Source of the DNA: Planctomycetota bacterium
Lineage (GTDB): Bacteria; Planctomycetota; Phycisphaerae; UBA1845; UTPLA1
Assembly (NCBI GenBank): GCA_003576905.1
Contig: QEVG01000028.1
Span: 1 to 64,000 of the forward strand
DNA length: 64,000 nt
Direction: 5' to 3'
Shown: one piece after another, positions 49,609-58,035 of the stretch
Numbering within the stretch: position 1 is the first letter of the stretch
How the letters are laid out: each line of letters begins with the position of its first letter
Program-made: the position numbers and the translations under genes
The notes under the pieces: model-generated
Databases searched by the model: none
Seen by the model: only the letters and a program-made list of their open reading frames with translations
What the model was told of the DNA's origin: nothing

Positions 49609-49649
49609 AACGGGCCGTCTCTCCTTGCGAAAGACGGCCCGTTTTCTTT
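49609..49649 (+). terminator. Intrinsic terminator after PEP-CTERM gene
   Basis: A 12-base stem (AACGGGCCGTCT with AGACGGCCCGTT) encloses an 11-base loop and is followed by TTCTTT. It lies 55 bases after the stop at 49554. Confidence 0.9.
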
Positions 49650-49775
49650 ATGCATGGAGGCGCGTCGATGGTGCGTGGGCTGCCGGAAGGAGATTGCAAC
49701 GGTTTCCGGGCGGGCGGCGGGACCTCAGACAAGCTCCGATTGAATTGCTCGCGGGCCGGAGGAAGAGCGGTTTGA

Positions 49776-51569
49776 ATGGCTTGTCGCGGTGCCATCGCCA
49801 TTTGTGCCGTTGTTGCGATGCTGCATTCGTGCCCCCGTGTTCAGGCATTCGAGCCTGGTCCCCTGATTCTGCATGTCGATCCCGACTCGCCCGCGCCTCT
49901 CAATGGACAAACCTGGGATACAGCCTATCACCGGCTGGAGGACGCGATCTTCGCCGCGCCGGCGGGTGTCGAGATCCGCGTCGCCGAGGGGGTCTACAGG
50001 CCCGACGGCGGCACCAATGACCGCGCGGCCTCGTTCCAGCTGAAATCGAATCTGTCGATCTACGGCGGGTACGCGGGTTTTGGAGCTGGCAATCCCGACG
50101 CCCGTGACCCGGACAACTACGAATGCATCCTGAGCGGCGACATCGGGCTGGCCAACGACAACACCGACAATTCCTTTCACGTCGTGACCACCGTGAGCGG
50201 GGTCAGCAATTCGATCCTGAACGGGTTCACCATCACCTTCGGGCATGCCGACGGCCCGGGGACCTTTGATCGCGGCGGGGGGCTTTACGTCGCGAGCGGA
50301 ACGCCCACAATCGAGAGTTGCGTGTTCAACTTCAACTTCGCCGGGCAGGGGGGCGCGCTGGATGTAGGCGCTTCGGCGGCGCCGGTGTTTCTGCAATGCG
50401 TGTTCGCGGACAACGCATCGAGCGGAAACGGTGGGGCGGTCAGCACGTTTTTTGCGAATCCCAGCTTCGTGGCCTGTTCGTTTGCGGGAAACAACGCCGA
50501 AGTGTCGGGCGGAGCTGCCAGTTTTTTTGGCGGCTCCCCGATCGTGGCGGCCTGTCAGTTCGTGGACAACGCGAGCCTGATTTTCGGCGGCGCTGTTTAT
50601 GAGTCATTCGGCCAGCTTTCGCTCGGCGATTGCCTCTTTGATGGAAATTTCGTGGTCAACAGCCTGGCCGTGTCGTCCGACGGCGGGGCGGCGTTCCACA
50701 ACGACTCCGGGGACGTGCTCTTCTACGCGTGCAATTTTACGGACAACCTGACCAGCGACGACGGCGGGGCGATTTTTCAGCGCGACGGGTCGATGCAGCT
50801 CGAGCGGTGCGTGATGCGCAACAACTTCGCCGGTGAGCGCGGCGGCGCGATCTACAGCACCAACTCATCCATCGAGATTCGAACGTGCAGCATCCTCGGC
50901 AATTCCGCCACACAGAACGGCGGAGCGCTGTGCAACGTGAACGGTCCGGTGACAATGCTCCGGTCCACGATCGTAAACAACCGCGCCACCCTCCTGGGAG
51001 GCGGCATTCACTCAACCGGGGTAACGGTCTCGCTCAACAGCAACATCTTCTGGGGAAACCTCGACGCGATGGGAACAAATGAGAACTCGCAACTCCGCCT
51101 TGCAAGCGGGTCCGCGGTGTTCGATTTCTGCTGCGTCATGGGCTGGACCGGCGCACATCCCGGCGGGGGGAATATCGCCGGGCCGCCCATGATGGTGGAC
51201 GCGGACGGCCCCGATAACATCGCCGGCACCGCCGATGACAACGTTCGGCTCAAGCCCACCTCCCTCTGTATCAACGGGGGCGATCCGTCGAACGCACCGC
51301 CGCCGTCCGAGCCGGCCGATCTGGACGGACTGCCGCGGATCATGGGATGCGTCGTCGACATCGGGGCTTATGAGTTTTACACGGGCATCGCCCATTCGGG
51401 CGATCTCGATGGCAACGGTGCCGTCAACGGGCTCGACGCCTCGCTCTTTACCAATGCGATGCTCGGGATAGGCCCTCCGGCCTTTTTCTGCGTCGCCGAT
51501 ATCAATGCCGACAGCAGCGTCGACTTTCTCGACCTGGACCTTTTTCTGGGGCTCGCCCTCGCCCCATAG
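49776..51569 (+). CDS. Secreted right-handed beta-helix protein with dockerin end
   Basis: This 597-residue exported protein has a signal peptide (about 1-24) and many short repeats of the type GGAV...F..CSF.GN.A..GGA, as in Pmp-like/choice-of-anchor Q right-handed beta-helices. The beta-helix ends near residue 520 with DIGAYEFYTG. A complete dockerin-like pair follows: SGDLDGNGAVNGLDASLF and ADINADSSVDFLDLDLF. Such folds often bind or cut polysaccharide, but no catalytic residues can be assigned. The ATG has AGGAAGAG upstream. Confidence 0.87.
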   Translation: MACRGAIAICAVVAMLHSCPRVQAFEPGPLILHVDPDSPAPLNGQTWDTAYHRLEDAIFAAPAGVEIRVAEGVYRPDGGTNDRAASFQLKSNLSIYGGYAGFGAGNPDARDPDNYECILSGDIGLANDNTDNSFHVVTTVSGVSNSILNGFTITFGHADGPGTFDRGGGLYVASGTPTIESCVFNFNFAGQGGALDVGASAAPVFLQCVFADNASSGNGGAVSTFFANPSFVACSFAGNNAEVSGGAASFFGGSPIVAACQFVDNASLIFGGAVYESFGQLSLGDCLFDGNFVVNSLAVSSDGGAAFHNDSGDVLFYACNFTDNLTSDDGGAIFQRDGSMQLERCVMRNNFAGERGGAIYSTNSSIEIRTCSILGNSATQNGGALCNVNGPVTMLRSTIVNNRATLLGGGIHSTGVTVSLNSNIFWGNLDAMGTNENSQLRLASGSAVFDFCCVMGWTGAHPGGGNIAGPPMMVDADGPDNIAGTADDNVRLKPTSLCINGGDPSNAPPPSEPADLDGLPRIMGCVVDIGAYEFYTGIAHSGDLDGNGAVNGLDASLFTNAMLGIGPPAFFCVADINADSSVDFLDLDLFLGLALAP

Positions 51570-51590
51570 CGCCCGCCGCGCGATCCGATC

Positions 51591-53387
51591 TCATTTCACC
51601 CGGGTCACGACGAGCGTAATATCGTCGAGGACCTTGGCAAGGCCGACAAAACGCCGCACATCCCAAAGGAGCTGTTTGGCAATCATCTCGACGGGCAGGT
51701 CGGGAGCCATGGCGCCATGAAGCTTGACGGAGGCGTGAAGGCGCTCGCGGCCGTATCCCTCGCCGCTGTAGTTCAGGGCCTCGAGCATCCCGTCGGTGAA
51801 GGCCACGAGAACGTCGCCCGGTTCGAGCGCCTCGGTGGCGCTTTCATAAACCGCGTTCTCCTGGATTCCGAGTGCCAATCCGCCGACATCAAGCTCGTGA
51901 ATCCGGCCCTGCCGCAGCAGCAGGAGCGGTTCATGACCCGCGTTGCAGTAGGTCATCCTTCGCCCCTCGGCGGAAAGCTCCATGTAGAACGCCGTAGCGA
52001 ACTCGTTGGCGAGCGTGTCGTGTTCGAGCCGGTTGTTTACCGACCGGATGATCTCGCCGATATCCGTCACCCGCCGCGCGTTCGACCGCAGGGCTGAACG
52101 CACGCTGGCCATCATCAGCGATGCGGGAATGCCTTTGCCCACGACGTCTGCAATGACGACGCCGATGTCTCCATTGTCAAAACGGATGAAGTCGTAAAAG
52201 TCGCCCGCCAGTTCGGTGCTTGGCTCGTAAATGCAGCCGAACTCATACCAGGGGCCTTCGGGCGGGCGCGCCGGAATCATGCGGCGCTGCACGTCGGCGG
52301 CCTGCCGAATCTGCCGGTCAAGGCGCTCCGCCTCCACGCGGTCACGCCGCAAGCGGGCGTTGACGATCGCCGTGGCGACCTGGGAGGCAATGGCCTCCAG
52401 CAGGGACACTTCGAAATCCGAAAACCGGTGCTTCTTCCCCATGTAGGCGCGGAGGACGCCGAGCGTCTCGCCGCCGCTTGAAACGCCCGTTACCAGCGCG
52501 CTGACGAGCCCTTCCTCTCTGGCCTTGTCCTTGTAGAAGACGCGCGGGTCGGTGCGAAGGTCCTCGATATAAACGGTGCCTCCCGAGAGCGCCTCCTGGT
52601 CGATGGGACTGTCCATCGCCAGAATCTGCCCCTTGTCGAGGTAGCCCCGTGAGAGGTTCGCCACGGAAGCCAGCCGAAGCACACCCGTGTCCTCGTCGAA
52701 CAGCCTCAGCACCGACGCGCGCAGGCCCATCCGGGCGACAAGCTGCTGCGTCGCCGTATCGAGAATCTCCTGAAGGTCGGTGTGTTCGGCGAGCGCCGCC
52801 GCCACTTCGCGAACCACGGCGAGCTCGTCCACACGCTGCCGCAACTGGTGCGACTGGTAACAGAGCCGCGCGATCGTGTTGGCCAACTGCTGCACGAACG
52901 CCGTCGCGCCGGCCATCTGTTCCTCGGACCACGGCGGAAGCTGCCCGGCGGCCGCGGCCAGTGCCGCGGGATCAAGTGCGTAGCGGCCGGCCAAAAGCGC
53001 GATCTGCTCGGGAGTGAGATGCACGCGCGGCCGATCGCCCACGATGATCATGCCCAGGGTCCGGCCCGACACGATGATCGGCGCGACATACTGCGATAGC
53101 CCGGCGTGGCATTCATTGGGCTGAGAGACCGGGAGCGAACCGGTCGTGCACACCCGCGCGGCGGCGTCGGAGTGGCTTCGCCGGCAGGCCGTCACGCCCG
53201 ACGGCGTCGATTGCATGTACGCGCAAAACGCCTGCTGCTGCGCCGGCTGGGTGATGGCCGCGCCCTGGGCGTCGCGGATGCTCGTGGAGATGCCCGTCAG
53301 CCGTGCAAAGCCGTCCTGAAGAGACTGCAGCGTCTCGACATCTACGAAATCTGTCAGCCTGGTTTCGCCCGGCACCCGAGGATTCAT
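51591..53387 (-). CDS. PocR-GAF-PP2C (SpoIIE) sensor phosphatase
   Basis: The 598-residue cytosolic protein has three parts. A PocR-type ligand-binding domain (about 14-170) has Cys55, Cys68, Cys80 and Cys93 spaced as in that family and ends at LGMIIVGDRPRV. A GAF domain follows (about 200-365). The SpoIIE/RsbU-type PP2C phosphatase (about 385-598) has DFYDFIRF, IADVVGKGIPASLMM and VAFTDGMLEA. Such proteins dephosphorylate anti-sigma antagonists; no anti-sigma gene is adjacent. It is divergent from the radical SAM gene. Confidence 0.92.
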   Translation of the reverse strand: MNPRVPGETRLTDFVDVETLQSLQDGFARLTGISTSIRDAQGAAITQPAQQQAFCAYMQSTPSGVTACRRSHSDAAARVCTTGSLPVSQPNECHAGLSQYVAPIIVSGRTLGMIIVGDRPRVHLTPEQIALLAGRYALDPAALAAAAGQLPPWSEEQMAGATAFVQQLANTIARLCYQSHQLRQRVDELAVVREVAAALAEHTDLQEILDTATQQLVARMGLRASVLRLFDEDTGVLRLASVANLSRGYLDKGQILAMDSPIDQEALSGGTVYIEDLRTDPRVFYKDKAREEGLVSALVTGVSSGGETLGVLRAYMGKKHRFSDFEVSLLEAIASQVATAIVNARLRRDRVEAERLDRQIRQAADVQRRMIPARPPEGPWYEFGCIYEPSTELAGDFYDFIRFDNGDIGVVIADVVGKGIPASLMMASVRSALRSNARRVTDIGEIIRSVNNRLEHDTLANEFATAFYMELSAEGRRMTYCNAGHEPLLLLRQGRIHELDVGGLALGIQENAVYESATEALEPGDVLVAFTDGMLEALNYSGEGYGRERLHASVKLHGAMAPDLPVEMIAKQLLWDVRRFVGLAKVLDDITLVVTRVK

Positions 53388-53527
53388 CTTTCATCGCCGA
53401 TCCGATCGGCGGCTTCATGCCTGCGAACCGGCCTTTCCCGGGTCGGTCGCGCGACCCTCGGACAGCCGCATCCGGCCTCGAACGACCGAGCTTGGGACGT
53501 TCCGCACGGCTGCATATCATAGTTTGC

Positions 53528-54247
53528 ATGGAACTGCCCCGCTACCCGGCGCCGAGGCTTGTGCGGTACGCGAAGTACCGCGGGAATAATCCGCGCGAGG
53601 TCGTCCTTCTCAAGGGCTTACCCTGCGTATGGAGCCGGTGCAGCTTCTGCGATTACATCGATGACAACACCCGCGACACGGCGGAGATCCGGCGGGTCGC
53701 CGACGACGAACTCGCCAAGGTCACGGGCGAATTCGGGCGGCTCCAGGTCATCAACAGCGGCTCGATCCAGGAACTCCCGATCGATGTGCAAAGCCGGATT
53801 CGCGAACTGCTCGCGCGGCGGGGCATTCGCGACTTCTGGACCGAGTCGTACTGGGCCTATCGCAAAGATTACGAGGCGACGCGCCGTTTCTTTGGCGTCG
53901 AGACGCACCTTTTCCTGGGCGTCGAAACTTTTGATGACGCGCTGCGAAACGACGTCCTCAACAAATCGATGCACTGGAAAAGCCCCGATGAGGTCGCGCA
54001 GGCCACCGATTCAATCTGCCTGCTCATTGGTTTCCGCGGGCAGACCCGGGACATCATCCGCCGAGATATCGACTTGCTGCTCGGGAAGTTTCGATACGGG
54101 ATTGTCAACCTCTTCACCGAGAATCGCCTCAGCGACGGGCTTCTTGACCGCGACATCCAGGCTTGGTTCAGGGAGGAGTACGCCTGGCTGGAACAGCAGC
54201 CGAACGTCGATGTCCTCTGGAACAATACGGATTTCGGCGTTGGCTGA
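53528..54247 (+). CDS. Radical SAM-type protein with CX4CX2C motif
   Basis: The 239-residue protein has Cys33, Cys38 and Cys41 in LPCVWSRCSFCDYIDD, which looks like the radical SAM iron-sulfur motif but with four rather than three residues between the first two cysteines. Downstream blocks QVINSGSIQELP, THLFLGVETFDDALR and GIVNLFTENRLSDG fit the beta-strands of a partial radical SAM barrel. The family and reaction are unknown. ATG 53528 is chosen, since the upstream frame (from 53303) has no similarity to this fold. Confidence 0.75.
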   Translation: MELPRYPAPRLVRYAKYRGNNPREVVLLKGLPCVWSRCSFCDYIDDNTRDTAEIRRVADDELAKVTGEFGRLQVINSGSIQELPIDVQSRIRELLARRGIRDFWTESYWAYRKDYEATRRFFGVETHLFLGVETFDDALRNDVLNKSMHWKSPDEVAQATDSICLLIGFRGQTRDIIRRDIDLLLGKFRYGIVNLFTENRLSDGLLDRDIQAWFREEYAWLEQQPNVDVLWNNTDFGVG

Positions 54248-54466
54248 TTCATTGGTTGTCTTCTTGTGTCCTTCGGGCCGGCGGGAGTATTCCCTTTTTT
54301 GAACGGCTTCCGGTAGAATCCGGCTAGCCGGTCGGGGTCGCCTCCGCCGGAAAAGGAGTGGGCGGTCCCAGGTCTTTGCCCTTTCGAAGGAATCAGCCGG
54401 AATCGCGCCTGCGCGTCGAGTCCGGGGTTGCCCGACGACAAATGCACGCCCTCGGAGTCAAGTTTC

Positions 54467-55816
54467 ATGACAACCGTGACACACGCATCGGAGCCTTCCG
54501 TCAAGTCCGCGTCGCCTGTTCGATCGGGCAGTCCGGCGGACTCCGCTGCATCCCGGCCGCAGAAGGTCAGCCTGTTCGAAAACGTCATCAGGCAGTTCAA
54601 CAAGGCCACAACCTTGATGGGCCTGGATCCCAACATCGGGAAGATCCTGTCCAAGCCGCAGAATGAGATCACCGTGAACTTCCCGGTAAAGATGGACGAC
54701 GGCCGCGTGGAAGTCTTCACCGGTTACCGCGTGCAGCACAACAGCGCCCTCGGGCCGTTCAAGGGCGGCCTGCGCTATCACCCCTCGGTGGATATCGACG
54801 AGGTTCGCGCCCTGGCGGCGTGGATGACCTGGAAAACCGCTCTTACGCATATTCCGTTCGGCGGCGCCAAGGGCGGCATTCAGATCGATCCATCCAGGTA
54901 CTCGAGCGATGAGTTGCAGCGCATCAGCCGCAGATTCACCTATGCGCTGGGCGACAACATCGGGCCCGAATATGACATCCCCGCTCCGGACGTCAACACG
55001 AATCCGCAGATAATGGCGTGGATTCTCGACACCTACCTTTCGACCATCCCGCCTCATGCCCGGCAGAATTGCACGCACGTTGTCACAGGCAAACCGGTCG
55101 TTTCCGGTGGCAGCCTCGGACGCGACAAGGCCACCGGCCAGGGCATCGTCTTTCTGATCGAGCAATGGGCCGAAGACAAGGGGCTCGATCTCTCCAATGC
55201 CACGTACACCCTTCAAGGGTACGGAAACGTCGGGTCCTGGGCCGCCCGCCTTCTAAAGCCGCATGGGTCCCGGCTCATCGCCGTCGAAGATCACACCGGG
55301 GCCGTCGCCAATCCGGCGGGCATCGACGCCGATCACCTCTATGAACATGTCCGGGCGAAGGGAGGCGTTCGCGGATACCCCTCAGCGACTCCCATCGATC
55401 ACGTGGCGCTCCTGAAGACCAAGGCCGACATCTTTATTCCGGCGGCCATGGAAAGCCAGATCACGGCCGTCACCGCTCCGCTCCTCGACGTGAAGCTCGT
55501 CGCCGAGGGAGCGAACGGGCCGACCGACATCGAAGGCGATAACCTGCTCCAGCAGCGCCGTATTGACGTCCTGCCCGATTTCCTCTGCAACTCCGGCGGC
55601 GTCATCGTCAGCTACTTCGAGTGGCTCCAGAACAAGCGAAGCGAATACTGGGATCTCGACGAGGTCGACGCCAAGCTCAAGAAGCAGATCCTCAAGGCGT
55701 ATCGGGCGGTCCGCGACGCAGCGGGTCAGTTCCAGACAGACTGGCGAACCGCGGCGTACATTGTGGCGATCCGCCACATCGAAACGGTGTACAAGGAACG
55801 CGGTATTTTCCCGTAA
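54467..55816 (+). CDS. Glu/Leu/Phe/Val dehydrogenase (glutamate dehydrogenase)
   Basis: This is an amino acid dehydrogenase of 449 residues linking glutamate and 2-oxoglutarate. It shows PFKGGLRYHPSV, the catalytic-lysine segment PFGGAKGGIQID, PAPDVNTNPQIMAW, the dinucleotide fold LQGYGNVGSWAA and EGANGPTDIEGD. There are about 33 extra, Ser/Pro-rich residues at the N-terminus ahead of SLFENVI. ATG 54467 is preferred; an ATG at 54428 adds 13 residues. It is followed by a 464-base gap. Confidence 0.95.
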   Translation: MTTVTHASEPSVKSASPVRSGSPADSAASRPQKVSLFENVIRQFNKATTLMGLDPNIGKILSKPQNEITVNFPVKMDDGRVEVFTGYRVQHNSALGPFKGGLRYHPSVDIDEVRALAAWMTWKTALTHIPFGGAKGGIQIDPSRYSSDELQRISRRFTYALGDNIGPEYDIPAPDVNTNPQIMAWILDTYLSTIPPHARQNCTHVVTGKPVVSGGSLGRDKATGQGIVFLIEQWAEDKGLDLSNATYTLQGYGNVGSWAARLLKPHGSRLIAVEDHTGAVANPAGIDADHLYEHVRAKGGVRGYPSATPIDHVALLKTKADIFIPAAMESQITAVTAPLLDVKLVAEGANGPTDIEGDNLLQQRRIDVLPDFLCNSGGVIVSYFEWLQNKRSEYWDLDEVDAKLKKQILKAYRAVRDAAGQFQTDWRTAAYIVAIRHIETVYKERGIFP

Positions 55817-56280
55817 GCCGAAGGCTCACCCAGGCGCCGCGGCCGGCACACGCACAGAGCAACGTTTCATGCCGCCCGGTGGGAATCCGTCCACAGGTCG
55901 TCACAGGCGGCACAGCCCGCGCTGCCCGACCCGCCCGAAAAAGCGGCGAGTGGCGCAGGGCGCAGGCCCGCCGCGCGCCCCATAACCCCGCAGTTCTCCT
56001 TCTCCCGCCGATCAACCCTCCCTCGGCGCTGATCGTGCCAGGTGATCCCCGGCAGCCGCGCCGCTCAACGCCGAGACTGGGGGTGGCGTCACGCGATCTG
56101 CGGCTGCCATCTTGGGGACGCAACGCCGAGGCATGCGGCGAACCGCGGCCTGACGCGGCTCAGCTTGACTCGGCCGGACGGTCGGAGAATAAAAGAGAAG
56201 ACGCGAAACACTGCGGTTCGCCGCATGGTTCCGGCCCGAATGGCTGCCGCCTTCGGGGTTCACAAATGGGGGGTTCATTC
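55817..56280. other. Intergenic region before PEP-CTERM gene
   Basis: No supported gene is seen. It holds a candidate TTGACT promoter at 56165. The rest is GC-rich without clear structure. Confidence 0.5.
56165..56193 (+). promoter_or_regulatory. Possible promoter of PEP-CTERM gene at 56281
   Basis: TTGACT at 56165-56170 with AATAAA at 56188-56193, 17 bases between. The -35 string TTGACTCGGCCG is shared with the region before 46308. Confidence 0.4.
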
Positions 56281-56952
56281 ATGCGTTCGAAAATCATCTG
56301 TGCGGCATTTGTCCTGGCTGGAGCCTTTTCGACGTCGGTCGCGCGGGCCGACATCATCGTCGTCGATGCATCCGTGCCGCTTCAGCCGACCAACTTCACT
56401 ACGTCGGTGAGCATTCCCAAGTTCGATACCAACCTGGGCATCTTGAACTCCGTGACCTTCGTCCTGGGCGGGCACGTCGAGGGTTCGGCGCGATTCGAGA
56501 GCCTCGACAGCGAGCCGGCAACGATCGACATGGAACTTGCCGCACAGATCACGCTCCAGCGACCGGACATGAGCACCCTCGTCGTCGCGCTGCCCCTGGT
56601 CATGACCAGTGACAATGCCACGGCCTTTGACCTCGTGATCGACTTCGGCGGCACCTCGGGCAAGTCCTACGACAACCTCACCGCCGATGACCTTGAGATG
56701 TTCACCACGATGGCGCCGGCCGATCTGCTCCTCTTCTCCGGCCCCGGTTCGATCCTGCTGCCCGTCCTCGGCGAAGGCGCTTCGACCGGAAGCGGTGCGG
56801 GCAATCTCCTCCTGCAATTCGCGACGTCGGCCTCGGCGGATGTCCGCGTGATCTATGACTACACGGTGCCCGAGCCTGCGACCGCCGGTTTGATGGGCCT
56901 CGGACTTCTGGGCTTCGTGCGGCGCACGCGCCGCAACAGGGTTGCCGCGTAA
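56281..56952 (+). CDS. PEP-CTERM protein, choice-of-anchor E-like (tandem copy 1)
   Basis: This 223-residue exported protein has a signal peptide (1-23, ending ARA), then SVSIPKFDTNLGILNSVTF, SARFESLDSEPATID, VIDFGGTSGKSYDNL, STGSGAGNLLLQFATSAS and the tail VPEPATAGLMGLGLLGFVRR. The same blocks occur in order in the next gene, so the two are tandem paralogs. ATG 56281 is chosen with a G-rich site eight bases up; ATG 56266 is possible. A long hairpin terminator follows. Confidence 0.87.
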   Translation: MRSKIICAAFVLAGAFSTSVARADIIVVDASVPLQPTNFTTSVSIPKFDTNLGILNSVTFVLGGHVEGSARFESLDSEPATIDMELAAQITLQRPDMSTLVVALPLVMTSDNATAFDLVIDFGGTSGKSYDNLTADDLEMFTTMAPADLLLFSGPGSILLPVLGEGASTGSGAGNLLLQFATSASADVRVIYDYTVPEPATAGLMGLGLLGFVRRTRRNRVAA

Positions 56953-57038
56953 GTCGGTGCCCGAAGAATCCGTTCGCCGCAACATTTCCGTGAAAGCCGG
57001 CGGGCGGAAACGACCGAAAAAAGGGAGAGTCACCTGAA

Positions 57039-57102
57039 GGCTCCGCCGTCGGGATTCTGTCCACCAGCAGGTGGCCATCCCGGCCGCGGAGTCTTCTCTT
57101 TT
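57039..57102 (+). terminator. Long hairpin terminator
   Basis: A 17-position stem with one mismatch (57039-57055 against 57077-57093) encloses an inner CCACC/GGTGG stem and is followed by TTCTCTTTT. Confidence 0.75.
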
Positions 57103-57228
57103 GCACCTTGTTCCGGCAATGTGCCGATAAAACCGGTCCACGGCCTCGGTCGATTGGGCCAGCGAAGCCCCACGCCGCCGCAGTCGGCCGATAAACCCGT
57201 CACGACGCGTCCCTTCGCCAAAGCCAGG

Positions 57229-57258
57229 TTGACCTTTCAGTCGATAACCTCATACAAT
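57229..57258 (+). promoter_or_regulatory. Sigma70-type promoter
   Basis: TTGACC (57229-57234) and TACAAT (57253-57258) are 18 bases apart. The gene at 57338 begins 79 bases downstream. Confidence 0.7.
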
Positions 57259-57337
57259 ACATGACGTTGCGATATACGGCGCGTGGCCGCGCAATGTCAA
57301 CTCTCCCGCATTTCCTCATGCAAGAGGGGTAGGCACG

Positions 57338-58021
57338 ATGAAACCAAGATGTCTGTCCATTGCGATGTTCTTCTGCGCGCTGGGATTCGGCGGCGTCCAG
57401 GTCCACGGGGCGACAATTACCTATTTCGACGAAATCAACGCGACAATCACGAATTGGACCGCAAACGTCGAATTGCCCAAGTTCGACCCGGCCCTGGGCG
57501 TCCTCAACAAGGTCATCCTCGAAATGGACGCGGGTGTTAAAGGTGTGGCACGATTCGAGAGCCTCGACCCGCAGCCCTCGACCGTCTCGACAAATTTCGC
57601 CGCAAGCATTCGCCTGCGACGCCCGGACCTCACCGATCTGCTGGTCGCATGGCCGAAGGCCCATCTCTCCGAGTCGATTTCCGCCTACGACGGCGTTCTC
57701 GACTTCGGCGGCGCGTCGGGACGCACCCATGACAACCTTGCCGCGAGCGAGTTCGCCTCAACAGAGCTGGTTGGACCCTTGGCGCCGTCGGACGAGGATC
57801 TCTTCGTCGGCGCGGGCGAGATGGTCACGCTGAACGTCCGGGCCCGCGGTGAATCGCGCGGCAGCGGGGCCGGAAATCTCTATCTGCTGTTCAACACGTA
57901 TGCCGCCGCGACCGTGTACATAACGTACGACTACACGCCAATCCCCGAGCCGGCGACGATCGCGCTGCTGGGCGCGGCGGGCATCCTCGTCCGGCCGCGG
58001 CGCCGCTTCGCGCGGCGCTGA
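57338..58021 (+). CDS. PEP-CTERM protein, choice-of-anchor E-like (tandem copy 2)
   Basis: This 227-residue exported paralog of the preceding gene has a signal peptide (1-26), NVELPKFDPALGVLNKVILE, VARFESLDPQPSTVS, VLDFGGASGRTHDNL, SRGSGAGNLYLLFNTYAAA and the tail IPEPATIALLGAAGILV with an Arg-rich end. AGAGGGG lies before ATG 57338. It has its own promoter. It is convergent with the M28 peptidase gene (15-base gap). Confidence 0.88.
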   Translation: MKPRCLSIAMFFCALGFGGVQVHGATITYFDEINATITNWTANVELPKFDPALGVLNKVILEMDAGVKGVARFESLDPQPSTVSTNFAASIRLRRPDLTDLLVAWPKAHLSESISAYDGVLDFGGASGRTHDNLAASEFASTELVGPLAPSDEDLFVGAGEMVTLNVRARGESRGSGAGNLYLLFNTYAAATVYITYDYTPIPEPATIALLGAAGILVRPRRRFARR

Positions 58022-58035
58022 TCGCCGCGATTCGG

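Larger units (their letters stand above)
56953..57337. other. Intergenic region between tandem PEP-CTERM genes
   Basis: No gene is seen here. It carries a hairpin terminator (57039-57102) for the first gene and a promoter (57229-57258) for the second, so the two paralogs are transcribed separately. Confidence 0.7.
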
